A DNA stretch of 64,000 bases, taken from the NCBI GenBank assembly GCA_013368375.1, contig JAACJP010000037.1, forward strand, positions 1 through 64,000. Direction: 5' to 3'. Position 1 is the first letter of the stretch. Every line of letters starts with the position of its first letter. This stretch comes from Tricholomella constricta. Taxonomy: Eukaryota > Basidiomycota > Agaricomycetes > Agaricales > Lyophyllaceae. Shown here one piece after another: positions 54,935-64,000 of the stretch. A program made the position numbers and the translations under genes. The notes below the pieces were generated by a model. That model saw nothing but the letters and a program-made list of their open reading frames with translations, was not told the DNA's origin and ran no database searches.

Positions 54935-55984
54935 CAGATGAATACTCGTTATGCATATACTTTTTCTTTGGTCCGCGTCATTAATATTTGATTCCGTATG
55001 TTCCATACTGGCCTTGCTTATTCAAGGTAGTTGCAGGTATCAGCTATTTTAATTTCAGTTTATAATTGAACAAGTCGTCGTCAAGTTCATTGGTAACGCA
55101 TCACCTTCAAGGCCCCATGGTGGACCGCGCGAGAACCAGAGGTTTTTACGGGAGACCCAATAATGTCCAGAATTTCATACTGAGTCGCCAGGCCGCATGA
55201 AACCCACGTATCAATTCTGCGCGAATTTGAGCCACGATCAGCAAAATGTGTCACCTCGTCTTCCAGTCAAAGATCGTCCGGGGGTGGAGCTGAGTAGCCA
55301 GAGGCCACAAGTGTGTGAAATTCCAACGAGACGTTTGATTTCGACTCTGATTGGTGGCGCATGCCAATGCGAGGGCGAGTTGCGGTGCCGCCGTCACAGC
55401 CGCGGCAGCCAACGACCAGTAAGTCACAACTTCGGTGAATGTCTTCGATCTAATGATGCGTCGATTGCAGATATAGAGTATCCTGATACTTGGCGAGCTT
55501 GGATACGCGGTGGGCGGCGCGTTGTGCGCGGTGCTTATAGTCCGTACCCATATATATATCTGTGTGATTCTATCAAATTGATGTTTCGGAACGATTATGC
55601 GGGAGTAGACAGGGTGCAAGGGGTACACTTTACATTTTAATTGAACCTGATTCACGCAACGCAAAGCAACCGCGACAGGCCTGACGATTAACGACGGCAA
55701 TTGCCGCCGCCGCTTCAACAAACGTGACCTTCTTGAACTCCCGGCTTGTTCATCGTAACCGTTTGCATCTATATAACTCCTCCTCTGTTCCAGGGGCGGT
55801 TCCAGATCGGTCTGTCTCGGAGGAAACCTTGAGTGTTGTCCCTACGGATGCGATGCACTTTTTTGCTGGTCCTTGTTCATGCACATGCCTTCTAATTCTC
55901 GTCGCAGTCATTGCAAAGCCTACACCAGAGCTATCGAGGCCTTCCACAAAGCATTCTCCGAAGACGCTATTTTTCCTTCACATT

Positions 55985-56323
55985 ATGTCTTTACTATCCG
56001 CCTCAACGACCGCCGGCCGTACTTTCCAACCTCCTTTCGTCAAAGTTTTTTTCGTCCATCAAGGTTCAGCTACTGCGAACATAAGCCTAATTTATGGCGT
56101 ACTGGTTCCATCCAGGGAACCATCGCAACCCAATCTTATACAGGACCCCGGACCGGACGCGTACTCCAAGTTTATCAAGGCACCTTCCCCCCAGCCACGC
56201 GCCGTGCTTTGCCTCGTGGATCAATCAGTTTGGCTGATCATGACGATTCCACTCCACAATGCCGGCGGCTTGAATGTTCCATGCGTAGGCTGGCCAATGA
56301 CTCGTTCAATGTCAGGACGCTAA
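55985..56323 (+). CDS. Hypothetical ORF in duplication unit 2
   Basis: 112 codons from ATG: MSLLSASTTAGRTFQPPF, then NISLIYGVLVPSREPSQP, AYSKFIKAPSPQPRAVLC and SVWLIMTIPLHNAGGLNV. Unit 1 has stops in the same frame. No family is recognised, and it may be non-coding DNA that happens to stay open. Confidence 0.22.
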   Translation: MSLLSASTTAGRTFQPPFVKVFFVHQGSATANISLIYGVLVPSREPSQPNLIQDPGPDAYSKFIKAPSPQPRAVLCLVDQSVWLIMTIPLHNAGGLNVPCVGWPMTRSMSGR

Positions 56324-56411
56324 GTTGTTGTGCTGTAGAGGGCACATTTTATGGTCTCATTCACGCCTGTACTTGGATTTATGAAGGTCGAAAGTGTTTC
56401 TCCTCTGCGTG

Positions 56412-57191
56412 GTGGTACAGGCTTCCTGAAGCAGGCGCTCTGATGCTGCAAAAACTCTGGACGACTTATTAGCGAGGAAGTATGTTCCTTGGGTGAATGA
56501 GGCCGGGGGCTTCAAAGGTGCGTCTTTCCCAAGTTATGCTGCTTTTGAATCTGTCCTGGCATCTAGATCTCAGAGCGCGGGCTGATTGTAGCTCTATTAG
56601 GCTCAACTAAGCCACCCACACGTGCGTCCACGCGTGGACGGTCTTGGTATGAGACTAATTGTGGCTCAGCGAAAGACGTGATATATCAAACTTCCTAATC
56701 TGTATATCTCTGTGGTAATTAATGGTGTTCCAAAGGCAAGGACTGATGACCCCCAGACGCCTCGCGCACACGCCCTTGCCCACCCTTGATCATGTCCAAC
56801 CTATGCACGCCATGGTACGCTGCCCCTCTCCCGTTTATAGTGGTGTCCTTGAACCCTATATGAACTTTAAACAGTAGTCCCCATCCCCTTGGAATGTTGC
56901 AATAGTGCCTTGGCATCACCAGATGCTCTTCTGAGGTTGAAACCACAGGTAACTGCCCAAATTTCTTGGCGTCTATGCAGGCTCTACGAAATTGAACTGT
57001 AGAAACTATAATTCCTGGTGTCACACCTTATCTTTTGTGTGTTTTGTGCATTTTGACTTTGATATTGATTCTTTTACTGCTATAAATTACCATACTAGAA
57101 GTAAGTACTCAATACTCATCGGAAAGAATGTAACAATATTGTGGAGCTGTGCTTATCAAAAGCAGGAGCTCGTCATTGGGACTTTTTTTTT
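56412..57191. other. Intergenic region
   Basis: 780 bp right of the duplication; AT-rich with a poly-T run near 57183. No gene recognised. Confidence 0.4.
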
Positions 57192-58906
57192 TTACACCGG
57201 CGGCACCTGATTCCCTCCAAGCTTGATCCTGCTTGTGGAAGCGCTCGCATTCCAATCACTCCCGCCCTCCAAGTCCTGACCCCTCTCACATCGGGCTGTA
57301 CTCGTCTCGCTGACATCACCTGTCGCATTTCCAGTTGTTCCCATTCGGACGGTATCACTACCTGAATGAGAAAACTCCTCCATCATGTCAGCCACACCGA
57401 ATCTCAAAGTAGAGAGTCGCCCCTGCGATTGAACAATATTTGACTCGAGACCGACGGTAAACGAACGCAGGTGCAAAAGAAAGCGCGACGTAAGCAGACA
57501 TGAGAACCTATGGCCCATAAGATGAAAAAGGCTTTGAAGAAAGCGCAAACAACCTACGGAAGTGTTATAGCGTTGAGAAGTTTATTTACAACGCTATCGT
57601 CCTGTTCGAGAACTCATGAGGAAAGGAATGAGTGAAATAATCTCTGGAAGTTTACCGCAGCCTCCAAGAAATCATTAGTACAAGTCTGATGTAGAGTGAA
57701 CGGGGACTCACAAAATTGAGGATCATAGCGCCACATGTGAAAATAAAAACGCCGCTAAGTGTCACCAGTAAGGAGGGCTGAATGGTTATGGGCCACATGA
57801 GAATTAAAGTAACTCACCAAAAATAGAGGACGCCTATTGAAGAAATGTCAAGACTTAACGAACAATTCATGACTGACAATCTTACCTTGCCTAACAATGA
57901 AGCCCTTCAAATCTTTGGACCTGAAAATTGCGAGCTTCGAGGATTTTATCGCACTATACACGGTAAGGGCTGCCGCCAATAATTCAAGCACGCAAACAAA
58001 GATAGAAAGGAGTGTGGCCTCTGTAAGACTGACATTACGGACACCGAAAAGGCAAGGCAGGAAATCGCGCACGGCTGCAGGAAGCATCAGTCGTGCTTCA
58101 ATTGAAATCAAAACGATGGAACATACATTTTTGACCCAGATGATCCATGGCATCTGAGGCCGGGTACATGTAACTGCCGCGTATGTATAACATCAGCGAG
58201 GTGCGCATCGACGAAATTAACACTCACGCCATCGAAAATGATACAGATAATACCCAGGGGAGCGAGCGCTGCAAGTACGAAGAGATTTCTATTCCATATA
58301 GCATAGGTTCGAGCAGTGAATACGGCTAGGTGTGGATACAGGTCAGCACAGTCCTTGAAAAGAGTTTTTTCGACTGACTGATGACCGAAGCACGCCCAAG
58401 AGTAGACAATACTCCAATAATACGGTACCATACATCACAGCTAGAAGTTAATCACCATCAGTCAGGATTCCTGTTCAAATATATATTTCATACTGCGCCG
58501 ACGAGGATGAGCGCATGAGACTTACAGTCAAAGAAAGATGTGACAAACCTTGGGTAGTTTTGAAGAAATTGCCAGCAAATATAAAACGTTGGCTACCATT
58601 GCGTAGCGAGTGAGGATATATAACAATGTCGAGATCCTGAACTTTGCTAGCCAGATGTGCGTGACTTCCAGCGGAAATGTGAGGATGTAATCGTAGTAGA
58701 CCATTGCTGAAGGAAAGTCAGCGGGTTGGCGAGCTCAGGCTATCAGGCTCTGATTGAGGATCACCTATACTGGCATACTGGATGCAGAATTTGAAGAACC
58801 TGCGTTGATCAGTCATCGTCTACAGCGTAAAGAGAACTTACGGTGGCGATGGGGGTGTAGACATGTGAAGTGTGTTGTGAAGTGGGAGTTGAGGCTCCAA
58901 TCGCAT
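57192..58906 (-). CDS. DUF6533-family multi-pass membrane protein
   Basis: Starts at 58906, or at the in-frame ATG at 58864. Exons read: FFKFCIQYASIAMVYYDYIL and TFPLEVTHIWLAKFRISTLL followed by YILTRYAMVANVLYLLAI (the diagnostic DUF6533 N-terminus, joined across a GT..AG intron at MVYYDY); VFTARTYAIWNRNLFVLAAL; an extracellular Cys-containing loop; further helices (LLSIFVCVLELLAAALTVYS); IGVLYF; VTLSGVFIFTCGAMILNF; and a C-terminus LTSRFLLHLRSFTVG with a polar tail ending GGNQVPPV at TAA (57192-57194). Seven-helix-like proteins of this family are expanded in mushrooms; function unknown. About eight introns. It looks intact. Confidence 0.82.
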
Positions 58907-59733
58907 GATAAAGAGCTACTAGTTTGATGATAGAACCATGATGGAGCAGTTCTCTCCACGTGTGAAGCATTGCGGCGATGGTCGTGATTGAACTAAAATT
59001 GACCGGCTAGACGAACGTTTCTCAATGCTGCCTGCTATCAACACCTTTGGAGAGCCTAACAAGCATTTTGAAAGTACTAGTTCACTGCAGGCGGGCCAAG
59101 GACAGCAATTAGAGTAGTTCTCGAGAACGTTCACAATTCACCGGCGTGCGGCGATTCTTTGTTAACATAGCCAGGAAAGGAATGTTTCAAGGAGCCCAGA
59201 CCACAAGTAACAGCTTCCAGACAATGTAAATAACCTGCTGGATCTGATCTTCCGGAAAGATGGATAGACGGATAGATAGATAGTTGATGACTTGGAGCGA
59301 AACATCACTTCTAGCATCTGAGCGGGAAGTTCCAAGCTGCTATGGCAATTCCATATATATACCAAAGACCCACAAATAATTGTGTCAGATGGCGGACCTT
59401 ACCAGAGCCGTGTACCGAAGCCGCAATACGCCTGACACGATATTTTGATTATGAAAATACCTTACTAAATGGATCACTGCCCTTTCACGTTATCCAATCT
59501 TCCTTTACAAGTTGTCAGAGGCTTAGGAGGTCATCGACGAGCCTTCAGACTCCGCTGCAAGATTGCTCAATCTCACTTAGCACTCGTCGAGGGCAATCGA
59601 AGGTCCTCAAGTGCTGAATATAAACATGTGAGGAAGCTCTGGGGCTGTTTGCTCCATTTTGATCGGAAAATGTTCAATGTACTCTCACAATGAATGTTCG
59701 TGACGCCGAGAAACGCAAGGTCCACTGATAACA
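58907..59733. other. Intergenic region
   Basis: 830 bp between the DUF6533 start and the MFS gene's stop. Short frames such as 59469-59693 show no family resemblance. A GATA/GATAGATAG stretch lies at 59262-59285. Confidence 0.4.
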
Positions 59734-62330
59734 CTAATACATATAACGGAAGGAGGGCGACTTTGGACCTTGTCCTAGGTCTTCAGTGTCGACGTCAGCA
59801 GCCGTTATATTCACGCCTTGCGCTTTATTCCGTCGCCTGTTCTCAATCCTCATGTACGCCCCGACCCTTCAAATTGGGAAGTTAGAGCTAAGGCATTGCG
59901 TATGTGGCCCGTGACTTTTGACACTCACGAGGCAACCAGGAAGAAACAAAATCCTCCGAACGCAGCTATTGATTGACGCTCTGAGTATTCAACAATCAGC
60001 TTGCAGTAAGAACACCCACCAGATGTTGCAAGTGCTAAATTAGGAGGAAGATTGGAACTTGAGACCAAAACCTTATTGCATACACACGGAGAAGATACCT
60101 GGAATGTATTTTGGTTCGTCCTTTGCTTTAAAAACGTTCGTTGATATCAATCCAGATGAATTGGCAATTGCAACTGGAGTTTCGTATCAGCCGACTTCGC
60201 GATAAAAGCGGTAAGACTGGGACCACACCCATAACGGCGGCAACAACAGCCCGTCTAGATTCACTAGGTGTATTATTTGAATACCTGCTCGGCAATTCGG
60301 TCAAATGTGCCCTAAACAATTGATGAGTTCAGCCTACCACGCGCTTACTAGCACGGAGGGAGCGAACGCCTGTCATATATGATTCAGTATGCGTTGCGGT
60401 AGATGTGTTCGATGCTTACCCCGATGGTCAATAAAAAACAGGCAAAATATGCCACTCGCGTGTTCTCCCGGACGTCGATGGATCCAAGGACGATGAATCC
60501 GATTACAGCTGTTGCGAGTGGAATGCATCTGTCAAGTTCCATACAAATTTAGCGGTAGTCCATAGTATGGAACACATAACTGACATGTGGATCGAACGCT
60601 CGCGGAAGTAGTCAGATGAGAATGTGAAGAACAGAAGCGCTACAGTGCCAACGATATTAGGTGCGACGGTGAAGAGATTGGTCTTGACTGTCGAAAACCC
60701 CAGGCTCGCAACAATTTGGGGCAGGAAATTGTTGACGCTAGCGAGGGGGACACCAAATGAAAGACTAATGAGGGCCCATAGCCTGTACATCCTAGGTTTA
60801 GAGACATCGTCGAAAATGAGGAATTTCTCACCAATACATAGGGTCCTTGAACGGACGAAATGCATCACGGATGTCTAGACGTTCATCAACGGTGACGGAT
60901 GAATCTGCAAGAAGTCGAGCTCTAGCAATAGCCTTTTCGCGTGCATTTAATAGCCTCCAAGTAGAAGGAGATCGGGGCAACCAGAACCAACAAAAAACCG
61001 CAAAACAGACGGTAGCGCCGCCTCCGTTCTATCAACATCGAGAAATGAAGGTCAAATATATTTACTCACCTTCAATCCAAAACAGGAACTGCCAAGAATG
61101 GTACTTGGGGTTTTTGAGGTGAAAAACACCAAACGCAATGAGACCTTGTCAGAATCTGAGATCGAAATTCTGAGAGGGCAACTTTATGTTGAGGTACCTG
61201 AAAAAGCGCCCGCGATAGATGCAGCGGCTGAGAACAGCATTAGACGCAGACGCAAAGGACGTTAAACGGATATTGCACCAACCATAGAATAGGCCAACTC
61301 GAGAGGCCAGTTCCCCGCGTTTATAAAACGTTGAGAGATAAAAAACCTGAGTCACACTCGTTGACAATGGACTATTGAAGAGGGAACAATCGCATTCACC
61401 ACTCCAGGAAGCATGGCGGATTCAAAAATTCCCAAGAAAAAGCGTATCGCGAATATTTCTGTTCATAAGACGTATATGACCCGAGGCAGCCAGAAAGAGA
61501 TGATAAGCTCACGGGAGAAATTTTTGGCGAGGCCAGCAAAAAGGGACCTTTGCAATCGAAAGTTACGTCAAGCAGTCTGACAGGAAACTGGACAACAAAC
61601 ATTGAGCCCTATGGCTCATGATCAGTTCAGCGATACGAACAACAGGATGATAGTATCTTACGAAGCCGACCATCATCATGGGCAAGACTCGTGCGGCTGA
61701 GTAGCGCTTGACGAAGAGGGAAATGGGAGTGCCAAATCTATTTCTTGTCATTGATTCAGGGAAATATGTAATGGGAATATCACACTTACAGGCAAAACGG
61801 GACCTGTCAGGATTGAGGTCAAGGTGAGTATTAAGGAGGGGCGTGATACGAAATGCATACATAGAATATCATGACGAGAATGTAATACTGAATCCTGCAT
61901 CAGAGGTAGCAAGAGCGCAAGGCCGACAGATCAATACCTGATTTCCGGTCAATCCAATATCCTGTAAGAGAGTTCACTGTGAATCAAGAAAAGTCAAAGG
62001 TAGGTAATATCACACCTTGTCCCAGCCATCTGTCTTCGCATTTCCGACATTTCCTTTATCCAAGGCATTGCACAGATACCTACTCGAGCTGAGCGAGAAA
62101 GTAACTTATCGTGAAGGGTTATCTTACCTGGAACGTCGTTAATAGACTAACATAAGAAGAGAGGGGACTGCTCACATGAAAGTCAAAGGAGGGAGGATGT
62201 ACAAATCGAATTTCCAACGGAGCCGTCTCTCCTCTTGGCCAGATATCACCAATTTCTCCTCTTTCATTCTATCACCCCCTTCCGCATTCTCTGGCAGGTA
62301 GGGCAGCGTATGCATCTGAATGTCCGGCAT
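59734..62330 (-). CDS. MFS transporter, allantoate permease (Dal5-like, anion:cation symporter) type
   Basis: Start at CAT 62328-62330 (MPDIQMHTLPYLPENAEGG). The pre-helix block EERRLRWKFDLYILPPLTFM and the joined exons YLCNALDKGNVGNAKTDGWD and DIGLTGNQYYILVMIFYV form the Dal5-family first helices. The middle reads ALISLSFGVPLASVNNFLPQ, IVASLGFSTVKTNLFTVAPN and IVGTVALLFFTFSSDYFRER (helix 7-8 region), then NNTPSESRRAVVAAVMG. The last exon gives YMRIENRRRNKAQGVNITAA and ends SPSFRYMY at TAG (59734-59736), the usual family terminus. Twelve helices expected. Substrates of relatives are allantoate, ureidosuccinate, vitamins or other organic anions; not assignable here. Many short introns. Confidence 0.85.
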
Positions 62331-62617
62331 CCTCACCCAGTTCGAATGGCGAGGATTGGTGAAGGATCCAGTGAAGAATTGCCCAACGCTTCTTGTGGGA
62401 ACATCTAGAGTTATATTTACGGACGGGCAAACAGATGGAGCTAAGTTTACCTTCCATTGAATGCTGACCATGATGCTGGAAGATTTATATTGACGTCCGC
62501 AAGTTTCGAAGTTACGGGTGGCGCATGACACGGGATCAGGCTCGGCAGAACGGCCCGGGCAGACGTTCCAGCAGGACCATGATCCGAGTCGATACCCCTG
62601 CTTGAGTTCGTTCTACC
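62331..62617. promoter_or_regulatory. Shared divergent promoter, MFS / RidA
   Basis: Only 287 bp separate the two start codons on opposite strands, so transcription signals are probably shared. No clear TATA box was seen. Confidence 0.45.
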
Positions 62618-63163
62618 ATGTCCGTCGAGAAAATCAATTCCTCCAAGAACCCTGCCGTTCCACATATCCTCTGTGGGTAACCTAATCGATCCAGGCTCCT
62701 GATTCCAGTCTGCTAAACACTGGTTACGGGGCCTAGCGCATGCAACGAAAGTCCCAGGACTGATCTTCCTCAGTGGACAGACACCCGTCGATATAAATGG
62801 GGTGGTAGTTCCTGGTGGAATCCAAGAGCATACAGTAGTCATCCATCTCATCTTGCGTCTTGAGTTCTGATAAGATTATATCCAGGCCCAGTGCATTTCT
62901 AACCTAGGCAATGTTCTGGAAGCTGCCGGTTCATCATGGGAGAAAGTGGTCAAGGTCAACGTCTATCTGAAAGACATGGATAACTTTGTCGCCATGAATG
63001 AAGTTTATGAGAAGGTACTGCATCTCGAGGTTAAATTCCGGAAAGAGAAACTGATGTTTTCGTCTAGCTGCTCCCAAGCCCAAAGCCTGCAAGGACCTGC
63101 ATTCAGGCAGGTAAACTACCGAACGACGTGGATGTCGAGATCGAGGCGATTGCGACCTATTGA
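62618..63163 (+). CDS. RidA / YjgF / UK114 family protein
   Basis: ATG at 62618 ([15 protein letters not shown]). Core exons: [20 protein letters not shown], then [20 protein letters not shown] and [20 protein letters not shown] with YEK, and after an intron (GTACTG..TCTAG) [20 protein letters not shown] and [11 protein letters not shown] at TGA (63161-63163). The Arg of PARTC, which binds the substrate carboxylate in the family, is present. RidA deaminates reactive enamines/imines from PLP enzymes. The GPYSQA block expected before KVPG reads GPSA only in another frame, so either a splice I did not resolve or a small indel affects the N-terminus. Confidence 0.78.
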
Positions 63164-63633
63164 GGGATCGGAGTTGGCTGGTCACTGAGATCATAGAAAC
63201 AGTGCATAGCTCGAGCTTCCTTCTGCAGGCGTGCATTATTCAATAGAGTAAGAGGTGAACTTGTAACTGCGTTCAAAGCGAAAAGCCTGGAAAGATGCTC
63301 AAGAGGGAGAGGAATCGACACAAGCGACTCGCGCCGGATATATCCGGTGCTGGACAATCATTGAAGTAGGCCAACGCCGAAACGCTATTCGAAAAGAAAA
63401 ATTGTCGTTGATAAAAGCGAGACTACGTATACATATACATAAACCGTGTTCTTATATCATTACAGCAGGTCAGAATAGAACAATAATAAATCAGCAGATA
63501 CAGCAGAGCACAAGTCGAGTCTAGAATAGATAGGTATAGCAATTGCGACGCAAGTATATAAAGAGAGGGAGAGCAACGATCCGAAGGAAGCTATTGAGCC
63601 TGTGCCTCCTAAAGTAATCAATCGCAAGTTTCA
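63164..63633. other. Convergent 3' regions of RidA and SMC3
   Basis: 470 bp between two stop codons on opposite strands. Contains TATATAAA near 63555, with no gene behind it that I can support. Confidence 0.4.
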
Positions 63634-64000
63634 TCAGTGGTGAGGCTGGGAAAAAAGCAAGAAACGTACTTGATCGACGAATTCCATAGCTTCTTCCCGT
63701 TTAATAGCACGAATGGAGGACACCTTTTGGTTATTGAAAAGGACGCCATAAAACTTGTCTGCAGTCACCAGCATTTCTGGTCGGAAAGTGGTTGTGATGA
63801 ACTGGGCAGTAGATGCCAAAGACTGGATCATAGCTGGCAAAGAAGCTCGATCATGAAGAGCTACGACGGCAAGGGAAATTGTAACTCACATGCCACGGCG
63901 GTACGATATTGAGCATCCAAATTTGCGTCGATCTGATCACCGCTGAGGTTAGAAGGATCTGGCGAATAAATACAAAACAGAGCATACTTCATCGAACAGG
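63634..64000 (-). CDS. SMC3: SMC3 cohesin subunit, C-terminal end (partial)
   Basis: The last exons of a gene running off the right edge. Reading leftward: LFDE, an intron, IDANLDAQYRTAVA, an intron, AMIQSLASTAQFITTTFRPE and MLVTADKFYGVLFNNQKVSS, IRAIKREEAMEFVDQ, a short intron and PHH at TGA (63634-63636). LFDEIDANLD is the Walker B/D-loop of the SMC ATPase head, and the following block is specific to SMC3 rather than SMC1 or condensin. It forms the cohesin ring in sister chromatid cohesion in the nucleus. Appears intact within view. Confidence 0.93.

Larger units (their letters stand above)
53347..56411 (+). repeat. Tandem segmental duplication, unit 2
   Basis: About 3.07 kb, collinear with unit 1 apart from small indels and the 550-bp gap at about 54343-54356. 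Divergence by eye is of order 10%, with many transitions, so the duplication is not recent. Confidence 0.8.

Overview
The window comes from a filamentous basidiomycete, most likely an Agaricomycete. Host genes are dense in short introns of about 45-65 nt. They include families expanded in mushrooms (DUF6533/DUF6534 membrane proteins, OTT_1508-type deaminases), and the repeats are basidiomycete Ty3/gypsy, hAT and Tc1/mariner types. No rRNA, tRNA or CRISPR feature was recognised.

Layout. (1) 1-12.2 kb, host genes: a secreted PEBP-family protein, a DUF6534 membrane protein (minus), an aldehyde dehydrogenase with about 16 introns, and a DUF3533/SNG1-like membrane protein. (2) 12.3-45.4 kb, a transposon nest flanked by two inverted copies of an OTT_1508-like deaminase gene. 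The left copy is 5'-truncated and carries a 478-bp hAT-type MITE; the right copy is complete. Between them lies an old, 5'-truncated Ty3/gypsy element (A). A was entered by two younger Ty3/gypsy elements. B (17106-23614) has identical LTRs and a 4-bp target duplication. C (25491-31810) is a chromovirus with a 5-bp target duplication and LTRs differing at 8 of 470 positions. A piece of a C-type LTR marks A's broken left end. A carries a large extra ORF between pol and its 3' LTR. To its right is a 5.5-kb hAT element (38090-43629) holding an intron-containing transposase, a Tc1/mariner-like MITE and a degenerate DUS1 fragment. (3) 46.8-64 kb, host DNA: an MSB2-like signalling mucin (minus), a tandem 3-kb duplication that doubles a tiny Cys/His-rich gene, a DUF6533 membrane protein (minus), an allantoate-permease-type MFS transporter (minus) divergent from a RidA gene (plus), and the 3' end of SMC3 (minus, running off the right edge).

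Most notable signals: (a) element A is packed with short perfect hairpins (arms 7-11 bp, small loops) throughout coding and non-coding sequence, far above chance; (b) B and C each have a textbook -1 frameshift signal at the gag/pol junction (slippery heptamer, 6-7 nt spacer, perfect stem); (c) C has a self-priming arrangement (12 nt of the LTR downstream of a TATA box complementary to the PBS); (d) A's accessory 3' ORF in the env position has no membrane features; (e) two deaminase paralogues of a class proposed to act on nucleic acids flank the nest.

All splice structures were read by eye from GT..AG signals and protein-family conservation, so exon edges are approximate unless stated.
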